A stretch of DNA of 33,088 nucleotides from Deltaproteobacteria bacterium (GTDB taxonomy: Bacteria > Desulfobacterota > Desulfobulbia > Desulfobulbales > Desulfocapsaceae): NCBI GenBank assembly GCA_002747825.1, contig PDQQ01000006.1, forward strand, positions 1 through 33,088, read 5' to 3'. Numbering within the stretch: position 1 is the first letter of the stretch; each line of letters opens with the position of its first letter. Below the pieces are notes generated by a model. The model was not told the DNA's origin and ran no database searches. It worked only from the letters and a program-made list of their open reading frames with translations. Shown piece after piece: positions 1 through 9,439 of the stretch. The translations under genes and the position numbers were made by a program.

Positions 1-175
1 AAAGGCGTTCTCTTATTGATTTATTGAAGCCTCCTGACAGGCAACCAACTGTTTCTCCTCAACTTTTGTTGTGGAGGCAACTATGAGACACCACTGAATT
101 ATCATAAACAGTTAAAGAAAATCCGTTTTGAAAATATACTCAGAGGAAGTGATGGCCCTGTTCGACGGTCTTGAC
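1..175. other. Intergenic edge, no gene seen
   Basis: This is the stretch downstream of the trkH stop codon. I see no convincing open frame and no clear terminator with a T-run. GCCTCC and GGAGGC at about 29-34 and 75-80 could pair, but the loop is about 40 nt. Confidence 0.4.
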
Positions 176-1630
176 TTACCTCGTTCTCCAGACATCCGGG
201 TGGAGTAGAACCAGCAACGGGATCAGCTCAAGTCTGCCGACAATCATATCGAAGATAAAGACAATCTTGGTGAGAACCGAGAGATGGGCAAAGGTTCCCA
301 TAGGCCCTATTTCCCCAAAGCCCGGACCGATATTGCCTATGGTGGCGGCGGTACCGATAAAACCCAGCATCGCGTCTTTTTCGATCATGGTCACCGTAAG
401 ACCCGACAAGACAAGCAAGACAACATAGAAGAGAAGGAACCCCATCATCTGACGCTGGATATCATCCGGGACACTGTTTCGATCAATCTTCACCGGAAGG
501 ACCGCCTGCGGATGTACGACCTGTGCAATCTCCCTCTTGAGATATTTGAACGCAAAGAGGACACGGACCACCTTTACCCCGCCACCCGCCGAACCGGCAC
601 AGCCCCCGACAAACATCACCAGTATCAGCACCGCCTGTGCCGGTACAATCCAGAGCGCAAAATCGGCAGAGGAAAACCCGGTGGTCGTAACGATTGAAAT
701 GACTTGAAAAAGCCCATCTCTAAGGGCGTCTGCAAAAGGGATCTCTTCTGATCCGACCAGCAACAGACAGAGCAAAACAGCAAGCAGAAACACCAAACCA
801 CAGTAGAGACGAAACTCTTCGCTGCCGAGCAGGGCCCGTAGCTGACGCTGCACAATAAAACGGTATTGCAAGGCATAATTACAGCCGGCAAGAAACATAA
901 AAACCGTTACAATCCAGGTTACCGTCGAATTCTGATAGCCCATAATGGACTGGGGATGAGGTGAAAAGCCACCAGCTGCAAGTGTTGTAAGACCATTACA
1001 AACGGCGTCAAAAAACGGCAGGCCGGCAAGGAAAAGCAGGATGATCTCCACCAGGGTCAGCCCCACATAGATGAGCCACAGGGCCTTGGCGGTGTGGGCA
1101 ATACGGGGGGTCAGCTTTTCCTCTGTGGGGCCCGGGGCCTCGGCAAAAAAAATCTGCCGGCCGGCGACAGCAAATTGCGGAAACACAGCAACAAACAAGA
1201 CAATAATCCCCATTCCGCCAAGCCACTGGCTCAGACTGCGCCAGAAAAAGAAGTCTCTGGGATAGAGGGAAAAATCAACGAGAATGGTGGCGCCGGTGGT
1301 GGTGATACCAGAAACCGACTCAAAACAGGCATCAACGAAGCTGAGTCCATAAAAGAGATAGGGGATTGCCCCGATGGCCGAGACAGCGACCCAGGAAAGG
1401 GCAACGATACACAGACCTTCTGTGCGGCTGATTCTGTCAAAATCATAGGCCCAGCCTCCCCGCCATCTCAGCAGGATCCCCAGCCCAACGCCCACGCTGG
1501 AAGCCACCACATAGGGAAGAATCCCGCTGTACTCTTTGTCCAGGATGGCAACCACAACAGGAGTGAGAGCAATCAGACCAAAACCTGTGAGAACCAGGCC
1601 CAGTGCCTTGGCAAGGTTACGTAAATTCAT
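176..1630 (-). CDS. trkH: Trk/Ktr-type potassium uptake membrane subunit TrkH
   Basis: This is the 484-residue K+-translocating subunit of a Trk system in the inner membrane, working with the NAD-binding TrkA encoded just upstream. Four pore-loop repeats typical of the TrkH/KtrB family are visible. They are SGITTTGAT in the first repeat, TTLAAGGFS in the second, IVTTTGFSS in the third and ATIGNIGPGFG in the fourth; their glycines form the selectivity filter in known structures. The protein ends in the usual PDVWR-like tail. The ATG overlaps the trkA stop (ATGA), so the two are almost certainly cotranslated. Length and motif order are normal for the family. Confidence 0.95.
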   Translation of the reverse strand: MNLRNLAKALGLVLTGFGLIALTPVVVAILDKEYSGILPYVVASSVGVGLGILLRWRGGWAYDFDRISRTEGLCIVALSWVAVSAIGAIPYLFYGLSFVDACFESVSGITTTGATILVDFSLYPRDFFFWRSLSQWLGGMGIIVLFVAVFPQFAVAGRQIFFAEAPGPTEEKLTPRIAHTAKALWLIYVGLTLVEIILLFLAGLPFFDAVCNGLTTLAAGGFSPHPQSIMGYQNSTVTWIVTVFMFLAGCNYALQYRFIVQRQLRALLGSEEFRLYCGLVFLLAVLLCLLLVGSEEIPFADALRDGLFQVISIVTTTGFSSADFALWIVPAQAVLILVMFVGGCAGSAGGGVKVVRVLFAFKYLKREIAQVVHPQAVLPVKIDRNSVPDDIQRQMMGFLLFYVVLLVLSGLTVTMIEKDAMLGFIGTAATIGNIGPGFGEIGPMGTFAHLSVLTKIVFIFDMIVGRLELIPLLVLLHPDVWRTR

Positions 1631-2964
1631 AGCGCAAATACAGCCTGAACGGCCTCACTGTTTCCCGCCAGGGTAAATATCTTCAACAGATCCCCGGGGT
1701 ATACCGTCGTCTGACCATTGGGAACGACGATCTGTTTTTCCCGCTTAATAAGGCCTATTATCGCATTCTTCGGCAGCTTACAATCCATAACCATCCTGGG
1801 AACAAACCCGTCGTCGACGGTAAGCTGCAGGACCTCGCCCAGCCCCCCGGCAACAAAGGCGAGAATATCCACGGAGCGCGCCTGGACCAGGTTCAACAGC
1901 TCGGTCATCGTAGACTGCATCGGAGAAACAACCACATCGACTCCGACCGCAGCGAAGAGCTTTGCATTTTGTTCACTGTTGGTGCGGGTAATGATACGCT
2001 GAACACCAAGCTGTTTTGCAAGCAGAGAGCACAACAGGTTTTTCTCATCATTGCTGGTCACACAGACCACCACATCCATACCGCCTATAGATTCTTCTTC
2101 GAGCAGTTCAAGATCTGTTCCATCTCCCTGCAGGACCAGGCTCTTTTGCAACCTGTCGGCAAGAAAAACACATCGTTTTTCATCCAGCTCGACAATCTTT
2201 ACCTTGATGTCAATCTGCTCCATCTTTTCTGCCAGAGAGTAGCCAACATTGCCCCCTCCGATAACCGCAGCGGATGCTATCTGTGATTTTTTTGCAAAGA
2301 AATCGGCGGCCAGAAGGTCAAGCCCCTGTTCTGTTCCCATAAAAATAACCTTGTCATCAACCTGGATCCGATACTGTCCATCGGGCACAGACAAGGTCTC
2401 ACCGCGGGTAACACCGACGACCAGGACATCTGCGGGAAAGGCATAGTCCATCAGTTTTTTATTGCACAGCGGGGTGTCTTCTTTGATTCGATACTCAAAA
2501 AGCTGTACCTGACGATCGTCAAAATATTCAACATCAAGGGCCTCAGGAACCGTCAGAATACGAAAGATATCTTCAGTAAGCAGTCTTTCCGGCCAGAGAG
2601 TGGTGTCGACATCATATCTGGTCTGATACGAAGACTGATGCCCCGCCTGCAGATTCTGATAGATCTCCGGTCTGCTGACAAGACAGACCGTCTGCATATC
2701 TGAGATCTTTTTGATTGTCCAGCAGGCGACGATATTTGCCTCATCGACCGCAGTACAGGCAACGAACAGGGATTCTTCTTCGATGTTCAGCTTCTGCAAG
2801 GCAGCGATATCGGCACCGCTGCCGACAATCTGGCTGATATCAAGGCCTGTGAATTTTTCCGGTAAATGCTCCGCCTCGTCAATCAGAATCACATCATGGT
2901 CTGCGCAGAGCTGGCTTGCGATCATATATCCGTTTTCTGTAGCACCATAGAGGATTATCTGCAT
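1627..2964 (-). CDS. trkA: TrkA, NAD-binding regulatory subunit of K+ uptake
   Basis: This is a cytoplasmic gating subunit with two tandem RCK modules (each TrkA_N Rossmann plus TrkA_C), about 445 residues. I place the start at the ATG at 2964, reading MQIILYGATENG, because the Rossmann fold begins there and a GGGAAAG-type ribosome site precedes it. A longer frame reaches 3015 but adds only non-family sequence. The second nucleotide loop is canonical (GGGNVG). The first reads GATENG instead of the usual GxGxxG, so its central glycine is lost and nucleotide binding there may be weakened. The stop overlaps the trkH start. The M16C protease gene lies 67 bp upstream on the same strand, so a three-gene transcript is likely. 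Confidence 0.93.
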   Translation of the reverse strand: MQIILYGATENGYMIASQLCADHDVILIDEAEHLPEKFTGLDISQIVGSGADIAALQKLNIEEESLFVACTAVDEANIVACWTIKKISDMQTVCLVSRPEIYQNLQAGHQSSYQTRYDVDTTLWPERLLTEDIFRILTVPEALDVEYFDDRQVQLFEYRIKEDTPLCNKKLMDYAFPADVLVVGVTRGETLSVPDGQYRIQVDDKVIFMGTEQGLDLLAADFFAKKSQIASAAVIGGGNVGYSLAEKMEQIDIKVKIVELDEKRCVFLADRLQKSLVLQGDGTDLELLEEESIGGMDVVVCVTSNDEKNLLCSLLAKQLGVQRIITRTNSEQNAKLFAAVGVDVVVSPMQSTMTELLNLVQARSVDILAFVAGGLGEVLQLTVDDGFVPRMVMDCKLPKNAIIGLIKREKQIVVPNGQTTVYPGDLLKIFTLAGNSEAVQAVFAL

Positions 2965-3031
2965 CTTTCTTTCCCAGGCTAAAAGATATCGACATATAGA
3001 AGTGCGACGGCTCAACGCCCCGTTAAACGGG

Positions 3032-5950
3032 CTACAGCTCTGTTATCTGATCGAAAAGGGCCGAGTCTTTTTCGATCTTATCGCGGTTTCCTATGATTGC
3101 CCTGTAACTGTTGGCGGTCATTTGCGCAAAGAGATCGGCAAAGGCCCGCAGATCTGAGGACGTCGTCGTCACGATCTCCTCAAGCCTCTTTTTCTTGAAG
3201 GCGGCTGTGATCCCGTTGAGATACTCATTTCTTGCCACAGCACCCTTGACCGCTGGACTCTGCAGAGGATCAAAGGCACCGTAAGTTCCTACAATAAGCT
3301 GATCCAGCGCCTTTCTTCCCAGCCTCAGACCGGCCACGGCCTCGGGTACACTGTCGTAGGCCTCATAGGTCTTTCTTACCTGAGGATCCCGATAACTGAC
3401 ATAGGCAAGGTTGCCGGTCAATTGACCAAACTGGACAAAGCAGCCATAGGCACCGCCGATCTGACGCACAGAGTTCCAGAGATAATCCCTGCTCAAATAG
3501 GTTTTAAGAACCTCGAAGTGGCCGTTATAGCCATCCCCGTTGGTAAAAATGTTGCCACCCTGGACCGCAAAAACCACCTCAGCACCGGTGATAAAGGCCT
3601 CACTTCTCTTCAACGGCGGATCCGGCAGCATATTGTTCTCTATCGGCCTGTCACGCAGGCTGTCAACAATAACCCCCCCCTTCTCGGCAAACGAGTCAAT
3701 CTCCTGTCGTTCTGCGGTATTGGCAAGGATAAGGTTGGCTCGGGTAAAGATCTTTTCTGCCATCTTCTGCAAGCGGGCAAGAAAGAGTTCCGCGTTTTGC
3801 TGGTAATCGGCACACAGCTCTTTCAAGGCAAGATAGGAGGTCACCCCATTGAAGGCCTCGCTGTATTTTCCGGCATCACTGAGATGGGCAAAGACCCTCG
3901 ACAGAGGCAGGCTGTAGCCCTCACTCTGCACCGAATGCTCGGCCCAGGTGAACTCCCGGGCCACAATCTCGCCAATTCTGGTTTTGTTCTCGAAGGAGAC
4001 AGAAGAAAAAAGGCCCGCAACAAGTGTCAGTGCCCGTTCAAGATACTCTGGCAGGCACTTGAGATGAATCCACAACACCGGTCTTGTCCGCCCTGTCTTC
4101 CCCTTGGGCGAATAACAGGTCAGCGAGTGCGTCAACGCCCCGGTACAGGTGGCAGCCTCCTTGGCAAATTGCTGATAGTCAAGTCTGTCGGTCCCTATCT
4201 CGGTTACAATGGTTCCAAAGACATCGAGCAAGGCCAGCTCCGCAGCATTCAGGCTTGAGACATCAAAGCCGATATCGATATAGCTTATACGATTTGTATA
4301 GAGCTCATTCACCAGCACCTCTTGACCAAACATCTCAAGCGGAGTGACCGAATGAAAGGCGAGATCGGTTGTCAGATCGTCGAGGGATAACTGGGGCAGC
4401 AAAGCCAGGGTCTCATCGCTATTTGGCCGTTGCTGGCCTTCTATCAGTTCCCGGGTGCGCCGCAGACGTTGCCCTTTTTCTTCAGCAGACTCTCCGGCCA
4501 CAATTGCCAGCAGACGCTCTCGCTCTCTGGAGACGCTCCGGGACTGTTGTTCTGGATCAGGACTCAAGGTAACAACGACCCTGGATGGGTTATCGAGCAG
4601 ATATCGACGGACGAGTTGTTCAAAGTAGCCTTCGTGCAGTGCCTTGTGCCGCAAAGACTTGAGCAGGGCATCCTTTTCAAGATAGATGAGGGGATCGATA
4701 TCGTATTTCAGGCCGATCATCGCCTTGCCGATGAAATCAAGACCTCGAAGTGCCTTCGAGACGTCTTCGCGCAGCGAAAACTCATATTTATTGAGCTCGG
4801 CAAGAACAAGCTCCCGATCAAGCCCCTGTTCGACCAGCTTTTCAAGAGCCGCCCTGTAGAGATCAAGAAAGGCGTCCCTGTTTTCGACCTCGCTGCCCAT
4901 CACATAGGTGATCATAAGCGTTCTGCAGGAGGAGCCGGCAAGATACAGCCCTCCAAAATCCTTGCACAGGCCACTGGAGACGATACTGTTCTTCAGGGGC
5001 GAAGCATCAGAGTTATAAAGGATATTGGCGATGATCTGAAAGGCGGTATTCTCCTCTCTTGCCCTGTTGTCTGCAACGTTGGTTGCCACGGCGAGCAGGG
5101 TCTTGGCCGTCAAATCTCTCGAATCAACGGCATAGGTTCCCTGCCTGAAAACCGGACTCGTGGCGATCTGGCCCGGGACAATCCGCAGCCTGTCTTTTCG
5201 CTCCGCGTATCTGGAGAGGAGTTCCGCTTGCAAAAACGAGAGTTCATCTTCCAGAGGGGCATCTCCGTACAGGAAAAACAGCGCGTTTGAGGGGTGGTAA
5301 TGTTTCTGATGAAAGGCACAGAACTCTTCATAACTCAAGTCCGGTATATGCTCAGGGTCTCCACCAGACTCGTGCGCGTAGGTCGAGCCGGGCATAAGGC
5401 CTGCAAAGATATGGTGAAAGAGATGGCGGATCGGGTCAGAAAAGGCCCCCTTCATCTCGTTGAGCACAACCCCCTGGTAGAGAAGGGGCGACTCCTCATC
5501 CTCCTGATGCAGATGCCAGCCCTCCTGCTCAAAGGTCGACCGCTCGAGAAGCGGATGAAAGACCACATCACAATAGACAGACATAATGTTGAAATACTCT
5601 TTCAGATTACGCGTTGCAAACGGATAATAGGTGCAGTCAGCACCGGTCATCGCGTTGAGATAGGTGGTCAGCCCTCCCTTGTTGATCTCTCCAAAGACAT
5701 CCTTTACCGGATATCTCCTGGAGCCCATCAAGACAGAATGCTCGAGGATATGCGCAACACCTGTTGAATCGGTGGGGATGGTATGGAATGCAACAGAGAA
5801 GGTCTTGTTGTTGTCGCTATTCTTTATTGCCAGAAGAGGACAGCCCAAAGAAGCATGCTCAAACAGAAAGATCGTGGAATCTATCTCTTCGAGGTATTTT
5901 GTCTTCTTTAATGTAAAACCAGAATATCTGTTTCCCACAATAAATGCCAT
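3032..5950 (-). CDS. M16C zinc metallopeptidase, presequence-protease (PreP) type
   Basis: This is a large inverzincin peptidase of about 972 residues, the usual size of the PreP/M16C group, which forms a two-half chamber and degrades short peptides. The inverted zinc motif HILEH gives His67, catalytic Glu70 and His71. The third ligand is Glu165 in LNEMKGA. ATG 5950 (MAFIVGNRYSGF) is preferred because it follows an AAGGCG ribosome site and matches the family N-terminus; a TTG at 6001 would add 17 atypical residues. No signal peptide is seen, so it is probably cytoplasmic. It precedes trkA-trkH on the same strand, which may be only operon neighbourhood. Confidence 0.9.
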   Translation of the reverse strand: MAFIVGNRYSGFTLKKTKYLEEIDSTIFLFEHASLGCPLLAIKNSDNNKTFSVAFHTIPTDSTGVAHILEHSVLMGSRRYPVKDVFGEINKGGLTTYLNAMTGADCTYYPFATRNLKEYFNIMSVYCDVVFHPLLERSTFEQEGWHLHQEDEESPLLYQGVVLNEMKGAFSDPIRHLFHHIFAGLMPGSTYAHESGGDPEHIPDLSYEEFCAFHQKHYHPSNALFFLYGDAPLEDELSFLQAELLSRYAERKDRLRIVPGQIATSPVFRQGTYAVDSRDLTAKTLLAVATNVADNRAREENTAFQIIANILYNSDASPLKNSIVSSGLCKDFGGLYLAGSSCRTLMITYVMGSEVENRDAFLDLYRAALEKLVEQGLDRELVLAELNKYEFSLREDVSKALRGLDFIGKAMIGLKYDIDPLIYLEKDALLKSLRHKALHEGYFEQLVRRYLLDNPSRVVVTLSPDPEQQSRSVSRERERLLAIVAGESAEEKGQRLRRTRELIEGQQRPNSDETLALLPQLSLDDLTTDLAFHSVTPLEMFGQEVLVNELYTNRISYIDIGFDVSSLNAAELALLDVFGTIVTEIGTDRLDYQQFAKEAATCTGALTHSLTCYSPKGKTGRTRPVLWIHLKCLPEYLERALTLVAGLFSSVSFENKTRIGEIVAREFTWAEHSVQSEGYSLPLSRVFAHLSDAGKYSEAFNGVTSYLALKELCADYQQNAELFLARLQKMAEKIFTRANLILANTAERQEIDSFAEKGGVIVDSLRDRPIENNMLPDPPLKRSEAFITGAEVVFAVQGGNIFTNGDGYNGHFEVLKTYLSRDYLWNSVRQIGGAYGCFVQFGQLTGNLAYVSYRDPQVRKTYEAYDSVPEAVAGLRLGRKALDQLIVGTYGAFDPLQSPAVKGAVARNEYLNGITAAFKKKRLEEIVTTTSSDLRAFADLFAQMTANSYRAIIGNRDKIEKDSALFDQITEL

Positions 5951-6163
5951 AGAGATACGCCTTTTCAGAATTTTTATACAATGTCTCTTCCCCCTTTCCA
6001 AGGGAGACTCTGCAATATTCTATTTTTTTGTCAAGATCAAGGCAGGAATCGATTTTTCTCAGCCTCAACAACGCAAGAACCGGAGAGTTGGAAAGCTGCT
6101 GCCAGTCATCAACCAAGGGACAAGCGAACCTTTTATCGTGGCTGCCCATTGCATCCAGCCAGC

Positions 6164-6607
6164 TCAGCTATCCGAATCAACGATCAGAGTTACCGGACCG
6201 TCGTTGGCAAGCTCCACCTGCATATCGGCAGCAAATATCCCTGTCGCAACCGACACACCAAGATCCTGCATACGTTCAACAAACTGCCGGTAGACAGGCT
6301 CAGCCGACGCCGAGCCTGCGGCCGCAGAAAACCCCGGCCTGCGCCCCTTACGACAATCCCCGTACAGCGTAAACTGGGAGACAACCAGAGCCTCTCCCTC
6401 CACATCGACAAGAGATCGGTTCATCTTTCCCTCTGCATCGCTGAAGATCCGTAGGTTGGCAATCTTTTCGGCAAAGGGGGCAACATCGGAGACACAATCT
6501 CCCTGCCGAACACCAAGCAAAATAACCATGCCTTTGTCAATATTGCCAACACAGCGACCAGCGACAATGACCCTGGCCCACAGTACCCGCTGCAACACAG
6601 CTTTCAC
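6164..6607 (-). CDS. dtd: D-aminoacyl-tRNA deacylase
   Basis: This is a 147-residue DTD enzyme that hydrolyses D-aminoacyl-tRNAs (D-Tyr and others, also Gly-tRNA-Ala) to keep D-amino acids out of translation; it is a cytoplasmic homodimer. Diagnostic motifs are present: GKMNRSLVDVEGEALVVSQF leading into SQFTLY (residues 77-82), and the cis Gly-Pro motif NDGPVT (Gly137-Pro138). Family length is about 145, so the gene is complete. It lies 213 bp upstream of the M16C protease on the same strand and diverges from the Cys-pair protein gene to its right. Confidence 0.95.
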   Translation of the reverse strand: MKAVLQRVLWARVIVAGRCVGNIDKGMVILLGVRQGDCVSDVAPFAEKIANLRIFSDAEGKMNRSLVDVEGEALVVSQFTLYGDCRKGRRPGFSAAAGSASAEPVYRQFVERMQDLGVSVATGIFAADMQVELANDGPVTLIVDSDS

Positions 6608-6666
6608 ATCTTCACCAAAGTTTTATTTTCAACGATAATCAAAAAATCACCAAAATTACCGAATGC

Positions 6667-6697
6667 TTACTGCAAAGAAAACAACTGACCGTATAAT
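6667..6697 (+). promoter_or_regulatory. Putative sigma-70 promoter for the Cys-pair protein gene
   Basis: A perfect -10 TATAAT stands at 6692-6697, with TTACTG at 6667-6672 as a weak -35 at 19 bp spacing. Transcription would begin near 6704. That leaves no room for a ribosome site before the TTG at 6710, which argues for a start further downstream. Confidence 0.45.
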
Positions 6698-6808
6698 GAT
6701 CACATCTGGTTGTCACAGGCCACTGCCAGACGACTTGACGGTTTCCAAAAACTCAAATCGCAGCCAGTCGTAAAAAAATTTGGCCCCAAGCATACAGAGG
6801 ATACAACA

Positions 6809-7270
6809 TTGAATGCTATTTACCAACACAGCAGAAAACCAGAAATGCACAAGAAACGACAAACAGAATTCAAGGAGATTCCTCAACTCTTTCTCAATCT
6901 TTTAGAAGGCCTCTCGGCAAACACAAAGATAAACAGCTCCTTTTACAAATCCTGCCCCAAATGTGGGACCCGCTGGGAGAGCCTTGACGCTTTTCTCAAA
7001 GACCAGGATCTCCGGTTTAATGGCTACCAGGAAGGGCTTAATCGCCTGTATGGCGGTCTTTTTCTCTTCACCCACGAGGCCTGCGGCTGTGGCTCAACCA
7101 TCGCCCTGCCAATAGGTGACTTTCTTCCCCGCATAAAAAGCGCAACCGCAGAAAAAGACCAGAAACCTCTTCTAAAACAAGCGGCAGCTCCTGAAGAGGC
7201 GGGCTTTTCATCTCAATCTTCTACCGGACAAGAAGGCAAGAGAACTGTACCGCGAAGAGACATACCCTGA
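6809..7270 (+). CDS. Conserved hypothetical protein with Cys-pair (zinc-ribbon-like) motifs
   Basis: I do not recognise a named family. The conserved-looking core runs from FKEIPQLFLNLL to DFLPR. It holds CPKCG, and about 46 residues later ACGCGS, a spacing that could form one zinc site. Between them is LDAFLKDQDLRFNGYQEGL. The C-terminal 45 residues look low-complexity and disordered. The frame is open from TTG 6710, but I prefer TTG 6809: AGAGG at 6796-6800 lies 8 bp before it and the promoter -10 sits at 6692. ATG 6845 is an alternative and would still keep the whole core. It diverges from dtd and is convergent with the penicillin-binding protein gene. Confidence 0.6.
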   Translation: MNAIYQHSRKPEMHKKRQTEFKEIPQLFLNLLEGLSANTKINSSFYKSCPKCGTRWESLDAFLKDQDLRFNGYQEGLNRLYGGLFLFTHEACGCGSTIALPIGDFLPRIKSATAEKDQKPLLKQAAAPEEAGFSSQSSTGQEGKRTVPRRDIP

Positions 7271-7358
7271 TCTGCAAAGAACAAAACACCTTCCGAGAAA
7301 CACCCGACGCCCTGTCACCCGGTTGCCTGTATTGAATAACATGGTTTTCCAGCCGCAT

Positions 7359-9257
7359 CTATCGAGAGACCAGTTTCAGCATAAAATCACGCCATATCGG
7401 CGCGGCGGAGTTTCCTCCGGTTTCCGCTCGTCCCATAGGGTGATTGTGATCGTAACCGATCCAGACGCCGGTGGTATATCTGGTATCGTAACCGACAAAC
7501 CAACCATCCCGGCAGGCATCTGAGGTGCCGGTCTTTCCCCCCCGCACACCGGGCACAACGGCTGCCTTTTTTCCCGTTCCTGCAAAAACGACCTGATACA
7601 GCATCTGACGCATCTGTTGATACACCCGGGCATTGAGGACAGGTTTACGGGCCCTTTCTCTTTTGGGAGAAACAACAGTTCCATCCGGCAGCACAATCTT
7701 TTCGATAAAGAGAGGGGAAACAGCGCTCCCATCCCCGGAAAAAGGCAGATAGGCATCGGTCATCTCCAAAAGAGAGACATCGGCTGAACCGAGAGCCAAA
7801 GAGAGATCCGGCGGCAGTGCGGCGGTTATACCGGAGGCCCGCGCCAGCCGCTCTACCCTGCCGTTCCCCACCTTGCGCAACAAGCGGACAGCGGACACAT
7901 TGTACGAACCGGCAAGGGCCTCAGCCAAGGTCGTTTGCCCATGATAGCGCCCGGAATAGTTCCTCGGCGTCCAGGGCTTCCCGTCCCTGCCTCTGATGGC
8001 AAGTGGAGCATCATTAATCTTTGAATCCGGGGTCATCCCCTGCTCGAGTGCCGCGGCATAGACAAAAGGCTTAAAGGTCGAGCCAACCGGCCGTCTGGCC
8101 TGGGTAGCCCTGTTAAACGGAGAGGCTTTATGTGAAATACCGCCGACCAGCGCCCGCACCTTGCCGCTCTTATTTTCAAGACATACAAGGGCCGCCTGCA
8201 GCGGTTCATCGACCTTGACACCGGCGGAAATCTGTCTAACCCTACTCTCTTCGACCCCTTTTTTTACTGCCAGAAAGGCATTTTTCTGTATCGCCGAGTC
8301 TAGTGTGGTATATATTTTCGCTCCCGCTGTTTGCAGGGGCTTATGCAGATAGGCGCGGGCCTCTTTTTTAACAACATCGAGATAATACGCATTTTCATCA
8401 TCTGCAGCCTGCCTCTGCGGATTAAGTCGAACCTTCTCGTTAAAGGCCTTTTGGGCATCCTCGTCGGTTATATACCCCTCCGCTGCCATCCTGTTGAGGA
8501 CATATCTTTGTCTTTCGACTGCCCTGTCCAGATGAGAAAACAGAGAATACCGGCTCGGTGCCTGGGGAAGACCGGCAAGAAGGGCACATTCGCCCAGGCT
8601 CAACATCCTGGCACTCTTGCCGAAATAGGTCTGTGCTGCAGCCTCTACCCCATAGGCCCCTTCACCGAGATAGATCTGGTTCAAATAGACGTAGAGGATC
8701 TCCATTTTGTTCAGGAGCTTGTCTATCCTGTAGGCCAGGATTGATTCCTTCAGTTTTCTGATATAGGTCTTTTCAGGGGTCAGAAGCAGGGACTTGATTA
8801 CCTGCTGTGTAATGGTCGAACCGCCCTGACTTCTGGCACCATCTTTGAGGTTATGCACTGCAGCCCGAAGAACCGAGAAAAAATCAAGCCCCGGATGCTC
8901 AAAAAACCTGCCATCTTCTGCGGAGACAAATGCGGCCGCCAGGAAAGGGGCCATCTGGTCATGGGTGACCACCGTTCTGTTTTCGACAAAGATCCGGTCG
9001 ACAATATTTCCCCGTCGATCGTATATTATCGAGGCCTCAGCAGGCCGATAATTGGCGACAGAACGAAGATCTGGAATACCAAGGCTGTTGTAGAAGTACA
9101 GCACTCCGGTCAGAAAAGACATCTGCAGCAGGCAAAGACAAAGAATAAAGAGATAGACGCTTCTCTCCCCCAAAACCCGCTGCCTTCGCGGAGCCTTGAC
9201 CGTCTTTTTGCCCGCAGCCTTTGTACTGCCTGTTGTTTTTTTCTTGCCCGGTGACAC
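7359..9257 (-). CDS. Class A penicillin-binding protein (transglycosylase/transpeptidase)
   Basis: This is a bifunctional peptidoglycan synthase of 632 residues. A basic cytoplasmic tail is followed by one membrane anchor (about residues 33-57) and periplasmic domains. The GT51 glycosyltransferase shows EDGRFFEHPG with catalytic Glu114, then GGSTITQQ and RKLKES. The transpeptidase shows SxxK as STFK (Ser393 nucleophile), SxN as SYN (451-453) and KTG (575-577). The start is a GTG supported by an AAGGGGA ribosome site about 7 bp upstream; no ATG fits. At 632 residues it is shorter than PBP1a/1b of E. coli and lacks obvious accessory domains. It is divergent from mutL with 182 bp between. Confidence 0.94.
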   Translation of the reverse strand: MSPGKKKTTGSTKAAGKKTVKAPRRQRVLGERSVYLFILCLCLLQMSFLTGVLYFYNSLGIPDLRSVANYRPAEASIIYDRRGNIVDRIFVENRTVVTHDQMAPFLAAAFVSAEDGRFFEHPGLDFFSVLRAAVHNLKDGARSQGGSTITQQVIKSLLLTPEKTYIRKLKESILAYRIDKLLNKMEILYVYLNQIYLGEGAYGVEAAAQTYFGKSARMLSLGECALLAGLPQAPSRYSLFSHLDRAVERQRYVLNRMAAEGYITDEDAQKAFNEKVRLNPQRQAADDENAYYLDVVKKEARAYLHKPLQTAGAKIYTTLDSAIQKNAFLAVKKGVEESRVRQISAGVKVDEPLQAALVCLENKSGKVRALVGGISHKASPFNRATQARRPVGSTFKPFVYAAALEQGMTPDSKINDAPLAIRGRDGKPWTPRNYSGRYHGQTTLAEALAGSYNVSAVRLLRKVGNGRVERLARASGITAALPPDLSLALGSADVSLLEMTDAYLPFSGDGSAVSPLFIEKIVLPDGTVVSPKRERARKPVLNARVYQQMRQMLYQVVFAGTGKKAAVVPGVRGGKTGTSDACRDGWFVGYDTRYTTGVWIGYDHNHPMGRAETGGNSAAPIWRDFMLKLVSR

Positions 9258-9344
9258 CCCGCGTCCCCTTAAAATATTACCATTTCATAGCCATACGGGC
9301 CTCTAGCCCTTCCCACGAAAATGCAAACCCGTTTTTAGAATCTT

Positions 9345-9352
9345 GCTATACT
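9345..9352 (+). promoter_or_regulatory. Extended -10 promoter candidate for mutL
   Basis: TGCTATACT (TG-n-TATACT; TATACT at 9347-9352) is an extended -10 element about 88 bp before the mutL ATG. No good -35 is visible, which is normal for extended -10 promoters. Confidence 0.4.
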
Positions 9353-9439
9353 AGCATAAAGCGGTATTTATATAAGCAGATTTTTTGCCCTGTGAGCGCA
9401 AATGAACACAAACGAAAAAGACAACAGAAAAGACAGAAT

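Noticed and set aside
152..208. 18-codon frame with a good AGAGGA site on the plus strand
   Set aside because: Too short, and most of it lies antisense to the trkH C-terminus.
6029..6034. Perfect TTGACA on the minus strand upstream of the M16C gene
   Set aside because: No acceptable -10 lies 15-19 bp downstream, so I did not call a promoter.
5859..6149. 96-codon minus-strand frame between dtd and the M16C gene
   Set aside because: It overlaps the certain M16C N-terminus by about 90 bp, has no recognisable motif and no good ribosome site.
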